The notes under the pieces are model-generated. The model was not told the origin of the DNA, did no database searches, and saw only the letters and a list, made by a program, of their open reading frames with translations. Of a stretch of DNA of 64,000 bases, positions 8,736 to 17,719 are shown piece by piece. Position numbers and translations under genes: made by a program. Each line of letters opens with the position of its first letter. Within the stretch, counting starts at the first letter, position 1. Source of the stretch: Gemmatimonadota bacterium (GTDB taxonomy: Bacteria > Gemmatimonadota > Gemmatimonadetes > Gemmatimonadales > GWC2-71-9); the NCBI GenBank assembly GCA_003222195.1, contig QHVB01000028.1, forward strand, positions 1 to 64,000, read 5' to 3'.

Positions 8736-10099
8736 GTGTGCTGAACTCCCGCACGCGCTTTCTGCCGCCTGGGCGGCGCGAGCACTTCCTTCACTTCCGA
8801 GATCGCCACCGCCGGGAAGTTCTTCACGAACAGCAGGAACCACATGAAAAACCAACCGAAGCTGCCGGCCATGATGCCCCAGTCCGCCCAGGTCGGGTTA
8901 TAAACGGCGTTCGTCCAGGTCGTGTAGGGCTCGCCCGCGAGCGACACCACGATAATGACGTACCGTTCGAACCACATGCCGATGTTGACGAAGATCGAAA
9001 TCACGAACAATGCGGTGATGTTCGTGCGCACTTTCTTGGACCACAGCAGCCAGGGCAGCAAGCCGTTGCAGATGTTCATCGTCCAGCTCGCCCACCAATA
9101 CGGCCCGAAGGCGCGATACCAGAACGCCGCGCGCTCGGCTGGATTGCCGCTGAACCAGGCGACGAAGTTCTCGGTCACATACGAGAAGCTGACGATCGAG
9201 CCGGTCAGCAGGCACAGCTTCGCGAGGTTCTCGAAGTGATGGACCGTGATGACTTCTTCCAACTGAAAGAGCTTGCGGATCGGCGTGAGCAGCGTGATCA
9301 CCATGCCGCAACCCGAGTAGATCGCGCCCGCCACGAAATAGGGCGCGAACAACGTCGCGTGCCAGCCCGGGACGATCGCCATCGCAAAGTCCCAGGACAC
9401 GACGCTGTGCACCGACAGCACGAGCGGCGTCGCGAGCGCGGCCAGGTAGAGATAGCCACGGGTGTAGTGGCGCCACTGCTCGTTCGCGCCGGTCCAGCCG
9501 AGCGACGTGATCGCGTACAGTTTCTTGCGCCACCCCGTCGCCAGGTCGCGCACCGCGGCGATGTCGGGGATGAGGCCCATGATCAGGAACACGGTCGAGA
9601 CGGTGAAGTATGTCCCGATCGCGAACTCGTCCCAGATGAGCGGCGATTTGAAGTTGGGCCAGAGCCCGCGCTCGTTGGGATACGGAATCAACCAGTAGAA
9701 GTACCACTGCCGCCCGATGTGAATCAGCGGGAACAGTCCCGCCGTCATTACCGCAAACACCGTCATCGCTTCGGCGGTGCGATACACGGCCGTGCGCCAG
9801 CCCGAGCGAAACAGGAACAAGATCGCCGAGATCAGCGTGCCCGAGTGCGCGATACCGACCCAGAAGACGAAACAGGTGATGAAGACCGCCCAGTACACCG
9901 GGTGCGAGTACCCGGCGAGCCCGAGTCCGTAGCGGATGAGGAACAGCAGCGTGATGATGCCGATCGCGAGCAGCGCGACCGCCGCGCCGAGCAGCAGGAA
10001 ATACCCGCGCGTCGGGTTGCCGAGCGTCCGCGCGATGGTGCGCGTGACGTAATCGTAGGTCAGCCGCGACGACGGGGGGGGCGCCTGCGTCTCAGCCAT
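8732..10099 (-). CDS. actC: Alternative complex III subunit ActC (NrfD-like quinol site subunit)
   Basis: 455 residues with about ten transmembrane helices; NrfD/PsrC family. Typical segments are FVFWVGIAHSGTLISAILFLFR, GRQWYFYWLIPYPN and MWFERYVIIVVSL. ATG 10099 overlaps actB by 8 nt. In alternative complex III, ActC carries the quinol-oxidation site and resembles ActF, as expected from an ancient duplication. A run of C residues in the first codons gives three prolines in a row. Confidence 0.92.
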   Translation of the reverse strand: MAETQAPPPSSRLTYDYVTRTIARTLGNPTRGYFLLLGAAVALLAIGIITLLFLIRYGLGLAGYSHPVYWAVFITCFVFWVGIAHSGTLISAILFLFRSGWRTAVYRTAEAMTVFAVMTAGLFPLIHIGRQWYFYWLIPYPNERGLWPNFKSPLIWDEFAIGTYFTVSTVFLIMGLIPDIAAVRDLATGWRKKLYAITSLGWTGANEQWRHYTRGYLYLAALATPLVLSVHSVVSWDFAMAIVPGWHATLFAPYFVAGAIYSGCGMVITLLTPIRKLFQLEEVITVHHFENLAKLCLLTGSIVSFSYVTENFVAWFSGNPAERAAFWYRAFGPYWWASWTMNICNGLLPWLLWSKKVRTNITALFVISIFVNIGMWFERYVIIVVSLAGEPYTTWTNAVYNPTWADWGIMAGSFGWFFMWFLLFVKNFPAVAISEVKEVLAPPRRQKARAGVQHT

Positions 10100-13079
10100 G
10101 ACTCGGCGTCTCTTGCGCGACGACACGCGCGAGATACGTGATCGCGGGTTTGGTGTTCAGGCCGGCGAGCACATGGTAGCCGCGCGGATTGCCGGCGAGC
10201 TCGGAAACGCGGGAGTTCCGGTCGTTGAGATCGCCGAAGACGATCGCCTCGGACGGACAGGTCTGCGCGCACGCCGTGACGATGTCACCGTCGCGCACGT
10301 TCCGATTCTCGAGGCGCGCCTGATTCTGCGCACCGCGGATACGCTGCACGCAGAACGTGCATTTCTCCATGACGCCCTTTTCCCGCACCGTGACGTCCGG
10401 GTTCAGCAGCATCGAGAGCGGCTCCGGGAAGGCTTCGTACTGCCCGCCACGCTCGGCGTAGTTGTACCAGTTGAAGTAGCGCACCTTGTACGGGCAGTTG
10501 TTGGAGCAATAGCGCGTGCCGACACAGCGGTTGTAGACCTGGCCGTTGAGGCCGTCGGGCGTGTGATAGGCGGCGTACACGGGGCAGACCGGCTCGCATG
10601 GCGCGTTGCCGCACTGCTGGCACAGCATGGGCTCGTTCACCGCGCCCTGCGGGTTGCCGTGCTCGTCTGTGCGCCAATACCGCTCCAGCCGCATCCACGA
10701 CAATTCGCGGCCGCGTTGCATCAGCTCCTCGCCCACGGTCGCGATGTTGTTTTCGGCGTAGCACGCCGTCACGCAGGCGCCGCAGCCCGTGCACTTCGAC
10801 AGATCGATCGCGAGACCCCAGCGCGGATGCTCGCCGCGGTAGTTCCCGATCGACGCCTTCTCATGCTGGCGCTCGCCCCACCATTCGACGGCTTCCTTGG
10901 CGTACTCGGGCGTCTCTTCGAAGTGGAACGGGTGGTCGCCCGGATGCAGCGCTTTCGCCCGCGCGAGCGGGAGGACCTCGGTCGTCCCTAACCCTAGCTC
11001 GCGTGGCCCGCCTTCGGTCGTGACGATCTTGCGATGCTCGCCGGTCTTCGTGGCGCTTGCGCGCACGCCGAAGTTGCGGCCGCCGTAGTCGTTCGCCTGC
11101 GCGCCGAGCAGCTCGAACGCGTTGGCCGAGCGGTCCTTGGCGTACCGGCCGTAGGCGGTATGGCCCTGCCCCGTCGGCACGGCGAGCACGTCGGGACGGA
11201 CCGAGCGCGTGATCCAGGCGGGGAATTTCTGCGCCCCGAAGGAGGACTTGAGCAGAATGAAATCACCGGTCGCGAGACCCCATTTCGCCGCCGTGTCGGG
11301 ATGCACCTCGACCCAGCTGTGCCACGCGATTTTCGAAACCGGATCCGGAAGCTCTTGGAGCCACGGCTTGTTGGCGCCTCGGCCATCGTGGAGAATCGGA
11401 TGCGGGAAGACGATGACGTCTTGATCCTGGCCGCCGGAGGCGGCAGGGGCGGCAAAGCTGATTCTCGAAAGGCTCGGCGCGAGCCGCACCGCGCGAGTCG
11501 GAGCTTCCGTGTAGATCCCGCCCTTCGCCAACGAGTCCATCCAGTACTGATCGAAGTTCGTGGCGTGCTTTGCGCGCCACTTGCCCTGGAGATAGTCCTC
11601 GAACGTCCCGGTCTTCCCGGAAAGCTTGAGAATCACGTCACCCGTCGGGCGCGTGTCGAACACCGGCTGCACGACCGGCTGCTGCAGCGCGGTGACGCCG
11701 GCGCGCGGCCGGCTGTCGCCCCATTGCTCGAGCGAGTGATGGTCCGGCAGGATCAGATCACAGGCGGCCGTCGTCTCGTCCATGTAAGACGAGAAACTGA
11801 CCTTGTAACCGACCTTGCCGAGCGCCTGCTGGAAGGCGCCCGGGACCGAGTACGCCGGATTCGTGCCGTGCACGAACAACAGGGCCACCTTGCCGGCCGC
11901 CATGTCCGCCATCAGCGCCGTGAGGTCGCCGAAGGTGTGCGTAGAACCGATCGCGAGATCCGCGCCGAACTTTACGAGGGTTCCGACTGCGCCAGCCGCG
12001 TAGTTCAGGATGTTGACTGCCGCGGCAATCTCGGCGCCGTTTGGGCCTTGTGTCGCCATGCCGCCAGCGACCGCGAGGCCGCCACCCGAGATCGCGAATT
12101 CTCTGGCGAGACGAACGATCACGTCCTCATCGATGCCGATCGTGGCCGCGACGGCACGTGGTGCGTAGCCCGCGAGCAAGGAGCTGAGCCGGCTGGCATC
12201 GGCGGGCAGCCGCGCCAGGTGCCGCGCCACGATGACCTGCGCGAGCGCCAGGGCCAGCAGTCCCTCGGTCCCCGGCCGCGCGGCGATCCATTCGTCGGCA
12301 TTCATGCCGGTCAGCGACAACCGCGGGCCGACGTACACGAACTTGGACATCGACGCGGGCCGGCCGGCATCGAACGCGTGCGCGCGCGAGAAGCCGTTCT
12401 GGAATTCGACGGGGGAGAGCCAGGTATCGAGGAAGTCCGCACCGAAGGAGAGGATGTACTTTGCATTCCCGAAGTCGTAGGCGGGTACACTGGCGGTGCC
12501 GAACGCCATGCGGTTGCCGGCGCGGAGCGCTTCGAAGGCGAACGGCTCGTAGCTCATGCGCCTGCCGCCGACCTGCTTCATCCACTCGTCCACCAGATCG
12601 CCGAACGACGACTGCTCGGTGCCGCTCAGGAACACGATGCCTTTGCCCTGCGCCTCGCGGACCTTCGCCGCGACTCGCTGGATGGCGCCGTCCCAATCGA
12701 TGTCTTCGAAAACGCCGCGGGCGTTGCGGACCATCGGATGCGCGACGCGATCCGGATTGTAGAGGCCCTGCAGCGCCGCCTGCCCGCGGGCGCACAACCG
12801 GCCGCGATTGATCGGCGAATCGGGATTCCCCTCCAGCTTCACCGCGCGGCCTTCACGGACACGCACCCGGACGCCGCAGCCCGCCGCGCACTCGCGACAT
12901 GTCGTGGCGTAGTAGGTCGCGGTGCCCGGAATCTGATCCTCGGGCTGGATGAGGTAGGGGATCAGGCGTTCGGTCGGCTCGGGCCCGATCCCGCACGCAG
13001 ACGCGGCGGCGGCCCCGGCCCCGGCGACGCCAAGCACCTTCAGAAAGCGGCGACGATCGACGGGAAGAGAGTCACTCAT
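10092..13079 (-). CDS. actB: Alternative complex III subunit ActB (molybdopterin-oxidoreductase-like plus Fe-S domain)
   Basis: 995 residues, the usual length of fused ActB. A Tat motif RRRFLK (residues 9-14) and AAAASAC show folded export. The N-terminal about 700 residues are molybdopterin-oxidoreductase-like (with CRECAAGC near residue 60) but the family binds no molybdenum. The C-terminal ferredoxin-like region (about 755-990) has four Cys clusters: CTGCGACVTAC, CQQCGNAPCEPVC, CVGTRYCSNNC and CTFC...CAQTC, for the [4Fe-4S]/[3Fe-4S] chain. Electrons from quinol at ActC pass through these to the hemes. It starts 1 nt after actA ends. Confidence 0.93.
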   Translation of the reverse strand: MSDSLPVDRRRFLKVLGVAGAGAAAASACGIGPEPTERLIPYLIQPEDQIPGTATYYATTCRECAAGCGVRVRVREGRAVKLEGNPDSPINRGRLCARGQAALQGLYNPDRVAHPMVRNARGVFEDIDWDGAIQRVAAKVREAQGKGIVFLSGTEQSSFGDLVDEWMKQVGGRRMSYEPFAFEALRAGNRMAFGTASVPAYDFGNAKYILSFGADFLDTWLSPVEFQNGFSRAHAFDAGRPASMSKFVYVGPRLSLTGMNADEWIAARPGTEGLLALALAQVIVARHLARLPADASRLSSLLAGYAPRAVAATIGIDEDVIVRLAREFAISGGGLAVAGGMATQGPNGAEIAAAVNILNYAAGAVGTLVKFGADLAIGSTHTFGDLTALMADMAAGKVALLFVHGTNPAYSVPGAFQQALGKVGYKVSFSSYMDETTAACDLILPDHHSLEQWGDSRPRAGVTALQQPVVQPVFDTRPTGDVILKLSGKTGTFEDYLQGKWRAKHATNFDQYWMDSLAKGGIYTEAPTRAVRLAPSLSRISFAAPAASGGQDQDVIVFPHPILHDGRGANKPWLQELPDPVSKIAWHSWVEVHPDTAAKWGLATGDFILLKSSFGAQKFPAWITRSVRPDVLAVPTGQGHTAYGRYAKDRSANAFELLGAQANDYGGRNFGVRASATKTGEHRKIVTTEGGPRELGLGTTEVLPLARAKALHPGDHPFHFEETPEYAKEAVEWWGERQHEKASIGNYRGEHPRWGLAIDLSKCTGCGACVTACYAENNIATVGEELMQRGRELSWMRLERYWRTDEHGNPQGAVNEPMLCQQCGNAPCEPVCPVYAAYHTPDGLNGQVYNRCVGTRYCSNNCPYKVRYFNWYNYAERGGQYEAFPEPLSMLLNPDVTVREKGVMEKCTFCVQRIRGAQNQARLENRNVRDGDIVTACAQTCPSEAIVFGDLNDRNSRVSELAGNPRGYHVLAGLNTKPAITYLARVVAQETPSHG

Positions 13080-13080
13080 A

Positions 13081-13626
13081 TTAGTAATGGCACACGCTAC
13101 AATCGCGCGTTACGTTGTTTTTGATGTGGCAGCGCACGCACCAACCCATCCGCAACGTCGAGACCTGCGACACCTGAGCCATTTGTTGGACGTCGCCGTG
13201 ACAAGTCGCGCATGCCTGCGTGCCGAGCGCCTTGATATGCCGCATGTGCGGGAAGCGCACGAAGCCCGGCAGGGCGTGGATCCGAATCCATTCCGGCGGT
13301 TTTCGCTCGCGCCAGGCATCCCGCACCTTCTTGATCTCCGCCTGATGCGACGGAGGGCCCCCGCCGATCAGCTGATGGCAGCCGATGCACGTCTGCAGCG
13401 ACGGGATCCCCGGCTCGCTCGAGACGGACGCCGAATAATGACAGTACATGCAGGGGATCTGGTCCTGCCCGGCATGAATGTCGTGGCGGAAGAAGATCGG
13501 TTGGCGCGGCCCCTTGAGCCTACTGGTGTCGCTGGCGCTGAGGACTGGTGCTTTGTAACGCGAGGAAGCCGGTTGAGCCTGTTGGCCGTTCGCGACCACA
13601 GGCGGGAGGGCGAGGATAAACACCAC
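13081..13626 (-). CDS. actA: Alternative complex III subunit ActA (pentaheme cytochrome c)
   Basis: About 181 residues with five heme motifs: CMYCH, CIGCH, CATCH, CVRCH and CSVCH, as expected for ActA. The start is unclear. GTG 13626 gives a very short leader, whereas the in-frame sequence upstream (RGHLRSAAVVVFILALPP) reads as a proper signal peptide but contains no ATG, GTG or TTG before it. A CTG at 13644 has AGAGG 4 nt upstream and an ATT lies at 13656. First gene of actABCDEF; the 95 bp before it should hold the operon promoter, but I cannot pick a convincing one. Confidence 0.88.
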   Translation of the reverse strand: MVFILALPPVVANGQQAQPASSRYKAPVLSASDTSRLKGPRQPIFFRHDIHAGQDQIPCMYCHYSASVSSEPGIPSLQTCIGCHQLIGGGPPSHQAEIKKVRDAWRERKPPEWIRIHALPGFVRFPHMRHIKALGTQACATCHGDVQQMAQVSQVSTLRMGWCVRCHIKNNVTRDCSVCHY

Positions 13627-13720
13627 GACCGCAGCTGAACGCAGATGACCTCTAATGTCCGGGGCGATCTGTTGTATCAGAAGGCTGACGAATGTATGCA
13701 GGGAGCGGAATGTGGCACAA

Positions 13721-13748
13721 GTAGGGGCGCAGCATGCTGCGCCCCTAC
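13721..13748. repeat. 28-bp palindromic repeat, copy 1
   Basis: A perfect inverted repeat, each arm GTAGGGGCGCAGCA read towards the centre. It abuts the stop codon of the next gene (TAG at 13748-13750) and sits upstream of actA. The same core GCAGCATGCTGC with GGGGC/GCCCC arms recurs at 33386 and 60644. There is no T-run, so it is not a standard terminator; a REP-like or mobile palindrome is more likely. Confidence 0.9.
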
Positions 13749-14209
13749 TATTCCGGACGCGCCAGTAGTTGGTATTTCAATCTGACCACGTCGACAAAGG
13801 CGTGCACCGCGCCCAGGTCGACGAAATCCATCCAGCAATGGCGCACGCCGTCGAACAGCGCTCCGTCGCGCACGGCCTGCTTGATGACGCGCGGCAATCC
13901 GTTGGTCGCGCTGATTTCCTGCTCCTCGGGTGCCGACAAAACAAATGTCCCGCTGACCCCGGACTGCATTGGATGCAGGTAGCCCAGCTTGCGGCCTCCG
14001 ACCTCGTACATCCATACCCATTTCCACGTCGTGCCCAGGTATACCACTTGCTCGGTAACGTGACGCAGACTGCGCAGCTCCTCGCGCGCCCTCTTGAACC
14101 GTTGGGCGGCGCGGGGCGACAGATCGCGCGCCGGCTGATCGGGCTTGGGACGCTGGCGCGGGCTCAGGTAGAGGTGGCTGGCCCAGTAATCAGTGTTCGG
14201 CTTGTTCAT
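13748..14209 (-). CDS. Conserved small protein, DUF3788-like
   Basis: 153 residues, no signal peptide or membrane helix. The stretch VYLGTTWKWVWMYEVGGRKLGYLHP followed by a short beta-strand block is reminiscent of the DUF3788 family; I hold this loosely. Function unknown. The start (ATG 14209) overlaps the end of the MenC-like gene by 20 nt, making it the last gene of the 20114-13748 operon. Its stop codon touches palindrome copy 1. Confidence 0.65.
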   Translation of the reverse strand: MNKPNTDYWASHLYLSPRQRPKPDQPARDLSPRAAQRFKRAREELRSLRHVTEQVVYLGTTWKWVWMYEVGGRKLGYLHPMQSGVSGTFVLSAPEEQEISATNGLPRVIKQAVRDGALFDGVRHCWMDFVDLGAVHAFVDVVRLKYQLLARPE

Positions 14210-15353
14210 GGCGCCCCAAAAGTACAGGCGTGGTCAAGAGGCGGAATCGACCCGGGTCGAGCAGCCGGCCGCACGACTGCTGCGGGACCGCCATACGGCC
14301 GTCCTTCCCCATCGCCAGCTTGATCACGTCCCCGTTGCGGCCGAACCACCGGCTCGATGGCTCCAGATCGGATGGGTAGACGAACAGCGGGAGGGACGCC
14401 GCCGCGAGCGCCGCCTGCGAGCCGATGCCCGATTCCGGCATCGTGCCGGCCCACAGCTTGGCGCCGTACTCGGCCGCCAGGCGGTAGATGCGGCACACCT
14501 CCGTCAGCCCGCCGACGCGGTGCACCTTGATGTTCCAGACTTTCGGGCCGTTCAGCGCCATGATTTGGCGGGCTGCGCGGGCGTCGCGCAGCGTCTCATC
14601 GAGGCAGATCGGGGTGCGCAGCGTTTCCCCGAGCCGGGCGTGCCCGACCAGCTCGTCAGGGTGAAGTGGTTGCTCGATGTAGAGCAGACCGGCATCGTCG
14701 AGCGCGCGCAGCGCCGCCTCGTCGCGCGGCCACTCGTAGGCCCCGTTCGCGTCTACCGTAAGCGGGACATCGCTTCCCTCGAGCCCCAGCCGCGCCGCGC
14801 GGACCGCGGCCGCGTCCCAGCCGGGGGCCACCTTGATCTTGATCCGCGCGTATCCGTGCCGCACCGCGTCATACACGGCGCGCGTCAGCTCAGCGGGATC
14901 GCGGCCGGGGGGAATGCCGAGCGCGACACCGCAGGGAACAGCGGCCGCCGGCTTCACAGCCAGCCGCTCGCCGAGCAACGCGGCGAGACCCGTGACCCGG
15001 GTGTGCGCTTCGAGATCCCACGCGGCTGTTTCGAGTCCCGCGCGCGCAAACCAGTTGCCGCGTACGCCATCCCGCACCACCGCGTCCACTGCCTCTGGCA
15101 ATGAATCTTGGAAGTCCCGACCCACGACGCGCGGCAGGAGCACCCGCGTGATCAGGTCGCGCGCGCTGGACAGCGTCTCCTCGGAATAGAAGGGAAGATC
15201 GAAGGGAGGGCACTCACCGTACCCGACGTGGCCGGCGTCGTCGTGCAGCACCACGATGAGCGAGCGCCGCTCCGTCATCGTGCCGCCCGAAATGACGAAG
15301 GGCTCGATGAGCGGCAGCGTGAGCTCGAACAGCTCAGCGCGGGTGATTCGCAT
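14190..15353 (-). CDS. Enolase-superfamily enzyme, o-succinylbenzoate synthase / N-acylamino acid racemase type
   Basis: 387 residues. The muconate-lactonising-enzyme barrel has all catalytic positions: Lys172-x-Lys174 (RIKIK), metal ligands Asp201 (VDANG), Glu227 (YIEQP) and Asp252 (LDET), and Lys276 (IKVHRVGG). This pattern fits MenC (menaquinone synthesis), but the same fold also racemises N-acyl amino acids or epimerises dipeptides. The ActABCDEF chain would use menaquinone, yet no other men genes are here and the neighbours are catabolic, so I do not assign menC. ATG 15353 overlaps the upstream gene by 20 nt. Confidence 0.82.
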   Translation of the reverse strand: MRITRAELFELTLPLIEPFVISGGTMTERRSLIVVLHDDAGHVGYGECPPFDLPFYSEETLSSARDLITRVLLPRVVGRDFQDSLPEAVDAVVRDGVRGNWFARAGLETAAWDLEAHTRVTGLAALLGERLAVKPAAAVPCGVALGIPPGRDPAELTRAVYDAVRHGYARIKIKVAPGWDAAAVRAARLGLEGSDVPLTVDANGAYEWPRDEAALRALDDAGLLYIEQPLHPDELVGHARLGETLRTPICLDETLRDARAARQIMALNGPKVWNIKVHRVGGLTEVCRIYRLAAEYGAKLWAGTMPESGIGSQAALAAASLPLFVYPSDLEPSSRWFGRNGDVIKLAMGKDGRMAVPQQSCGRLLDPGRFRLLTTPVLLGRHEQAEH

Positions 15354-16488
15354 CAGGGAACGGCAAGAGATCCAGGAAGCACAGCTCCCCACCGCGCCGC
15401 TCGAGCTGTCCCCGCGCTTCACGTTCCAACATCACGGCAATCAGGCCATCGCGCGGGTCGAAAAGCAAGACGTGCAGCGCGCGCTGCGTCCGCGAGCCAC
15501 CGGTCGCCGGATACTCCTCGAGCGGCAACTGAAAAAACGTGTGCAGCTGAACCGACGAGCAGCCGCGAACCGCATACTCGACGATCATTCGGCCGCTGTT
15601 GATGTTTCCTGTTCCGCAAAGCTCCGGGATCCCCGGGCTTGCGCCCGGGGTCAGCCGAGCCAATACCCGCCGATTGCGATCGCTCAATTCGGGTCCACCA
15701 TACGCCACACCCGCCGTCGAATCGAACAGTCGATTGAACACCACGAGGGCATCCGCACGGGACGCAGCCTTCATCATCTCGAGCTGAAAGTCGTCGTCGA
15801 AGCGCGCATTCATCAATTTCATCGCAAGCCTGACCGGAGCGTGCGCGCGGATGCGCGCCGGAACTTCACGCAGCCAGCGGAGAATCTGCCCCGTTTCGTC
15901 CGACAAGTGATCACCGGCCAAGGTGGGAGAGAAGTCTTTCTCGACCAAGAGCGGCGCCTCTCCCCACGCCTCCGCCAGCGCTCGCGTCGTGAACGCATAC
16001 TCGGCGTCGCGAAACGGCTCGTCGAGGCGCGGCAGGTGATACTTGACCGACGGCACCGCCAGCAATCGACCGGCGCGCGTGAGATCGCGCGCCGCCCGCA
16101 CGAGCGCGACGTAGTCGTCAAACGAGCGATCCCACCCCCTGCCCTTCCACGTGACCGTCCAGCCGTCGTCGCGGCGCTCGACGTTCATCTTCGTCTCGTG
16201 AATCGCCCAGGCGGCCATCGACTGGGCCCCGGACGCGTCCTGAGCGATGACGGTTTTGAGCACTGCGAACGCGAGCCCCGCTTCGGCGTCTGTCTCGAGC
16301 TGACCCGCGTTGAGCGACAGTTGGCCGGATCCCTTCCCGATGGGATGCGGCAGCGGCTGGTCGAGATAGCGCGCCGAGAGATCGATCCGATAGGTCTCGC
16401 GTATGTGCGCGGGAAAGTCGCGCGGCAGCGCGCGCTTGAACCGCTCGAAATCCTTAGTGAGCGAAGCGCGAGAGTCTAAACTGCTCAT
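15334..16488 (-). CDS. Dihydroorotate-dehydrogenase-like TIM-barrel protein
   Basis: 384 residues. The segment VRLAMKLMNARFDDDF...SRADALVVFNRLFD...GVAYGGPELSDRNRRVL and the later GTGNINSGRMIVEYAVRGCSSVQLHT match the order of DHOD/PreA-type FMN barrels (substrate Lys, Asn, GG-loop, phosphate-binding end strand). It lacks the usual DHOD N-terminal catalytic base region I could recognise. No pyrimidine genes are near; overlaps on both sides (20 and 35 nt) bind it to the catabolic operon. Substrate unknown. Confidence 0.6.
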   Translation of the reverse strand: MSSLDSRASLTKDFERFKRALPRDFPAHIRETYRIDLSARYLDQPLPHPIGKGSGQLSLNAGQLETDAEAGLAFAVLKTVIAQDASGAQSMAAWAIHETKMNVERRDDGWTVTWKGRGWDRSFDDYVALVRAARDLTRAGRLLAVPSVKYHLPRLDEPFRDAEYAFTTRALAEAWGEAPLLVEKDFSPTLAGDHLSDETGQILRWLREVPARIRAHAPVRLAMKLMNARFDDDFQLEMMKAASRADALVVFNRLFDSTAGVAYGGPELSDRNRRVLARLTPGASPGIPELCGTGNINSGRMIVEYAVRGCSSVQLHTFFQLPLEEYPATGGSRTQRALHVLLFDPRDGLIAVMLEREARGQLERRGGELCFLDLLPFPDANHPR

Positions 16489-17719
16489 TGGGCGCTTCCC
16501 CGGTGAGCACGAGCCGCGCTACGAGCTCGCCAACAGCCGGGCCGTGCTTGAAGCCGTGCCCCGATCCGCCGCCGACGAGCCAGGTGTTTGCCGCCTGCGG
16601 ATGGTGGTCGATGATGAAGTGCTCGTCGGGAGACTCTTCGTACTGGCACACGCGTGACTCGAGCAGGGGCGCGCCCTTGAGACCCGGGAAGCGATAGGCG
16701 AGGTAGTCGCGCGCGATCTGGAGGGCGGCGGCGGTCGGGGTCCGCTCACCGGTGGTCGGATCGAACACCGGTCCGCGCGAGTCGTCCGCGACCTTGAAGC
16801 CGCGCCACTCGTTGCCGGGAATGCCGTACATGAAGCGGGTGCCGTGGTCCGCCCAGACGGGCAGCGCTTCTTCGGTGTAGCGCCGGTCACCGGAGGGCGT
16901 ACCGAAGAAGAAGACTTCCTGCCGGGTCGGGCGCACACGCTCGCCTATGACATCCAGAAACAACAGACCCAGCCAGGGGCCACACGCGAACACGAAGCGA
17001 TCGGCGCTGAGCGTCGTGCCGTCCGACAGCGTCACACTGGAAAGCTCGCCGCCGCGCGGCTGGATCGGCGCCTGCATCGCGAGCTGGCGGTACTCGCCAC
17101 CTTCGGCGATGAATCCCTCGAGCACCGCGGCGCAGGCGCGGCGCGCCGTGAGATAGCCGCCGTCCCGTTCGAGGATCGCCCAGCGGACCTGTTCGCAATT
17201 GATTTGCGGGAAGCGGCGCGCGACCTCGGCACCTTGCAGTTCTTCGAACGTGACACGCGCGTCGCGCAGGATCGGCAGTGCCGCCTTCTCGTACTGCTCG
17301 TCGCTCTCGACCAGCCAGAGCACGCCGATGCCGTGATACAGCTGCCGGTGCCACCGCGTCTGGTGCTCTTTCCAGAGCACGAGCGCCCGCGCCGCCAGGT
17401 TTGTGTAAACCGCGCGGGGCCCGTAGGTCGCGCGAATCACGCGGGTCTCCCCGCCTGAGCTCGCGCGCGAATTCCCCGGTCCCCAGGCGTCGAGGAGGGT
17501 GACGCGGGCACCCTGGCGGCGCAGAAACAACGCCGTCCAACCGCCGAACGCCCCTGCCCCGACGACGACAACGTGGGGCTGCTTGGCTCTAGGCATCAAG
17601 CCTCCGAGCGCCAGAGCGGCGCTGGTTTTGAGGAACGCGCGGCGCGCTACCGTAGGCGCGCCTCGCGCACCACGCGCCGGACGGCGTCCCGCTCGACGGC
17701 CGGCAATGCCGGACCCCAA
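16454..17719 (-). CDS. FAD-dependent amine oxidase, sarcosine/N-methyltryptophan oxidase family
   Basis: About 421 residues from TTG 17719 or 380 from ATG 17596. The FAD motif VVVVGAGAFGGWTA, then SSGGETRVIRATYG (the conserved region round the flavin linkage) and GGGSGHGFKHGPAVGE at the end identify the MSOX/SolA family, which oxidises secondary amines to aldehyde/ketone and H2O2. Just before ATG 17596 the frame reads ARRAFLKTSAALALGGL, a Tat-like signal, so the longer form may be exported; but ATG 17596 itself has GGAGG 4 nt upstream. The long form overlaps the DapA-like gene by 73 nt. Confidence 0.8.
   Translation of the reverse strand: MGSGIAGRRAGRRPARGARGAPTVARRAFLKTSAALALGGLMPRAKQPHVVVVGAGAFGGWTALFLRRQGARVTLLDAWGPGNSRASSGGETRVIRATYGPRAVYTNLAARALVLWKEHQTRWHRQLYHGIGVLWLVESDEQYEKAALPILRDARVTFEELQGAEVARRFPQINCEQVRWAILERDGGYLTARRACAAVLEGFIAEGGEYRQLAMQAPIQPRGGELSSVTLSDGTTLSADRFVFACGPWLGLLFLDVIGERVRPTRQEVFFFGTPSGDRRYTEEALPVWADHGTRFMYGIPGNEWRGFKVADDSRGPVFDPTTGERTPTAAALQIARDYLAYRFPGLKGAPLLESRVCQYEESPDEHFIIDHHPQAANTWLVGGGSGHGFKHGPAVGELVARLVLTGEAPNEQFRLSRFAH

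Noticed and set aside
8738-10141. A 467-codon plus-strand frame opposite actC
   Set aside because: Shadow of a membrane-protein gene; the translation is charged and repetitive (Arg/Glu/Asp), as expected from antisense of hydrophobic codons.
11034-13124. A 696-codon plus-strand open frame opposite actB
   Set aside because: It is the antisense shadow of the Fe-S/molybdopterin-like gene: Arg/Ala/Gly-rich, no domain, no ribosome site. High GC makes long antisense frames common here.
15334-16488. Calling this gene pyrD
   Set aside because: No pyrimidine neighbours, incomplete match to DHOD catalytic regions, and placement inside a catabolic operon.
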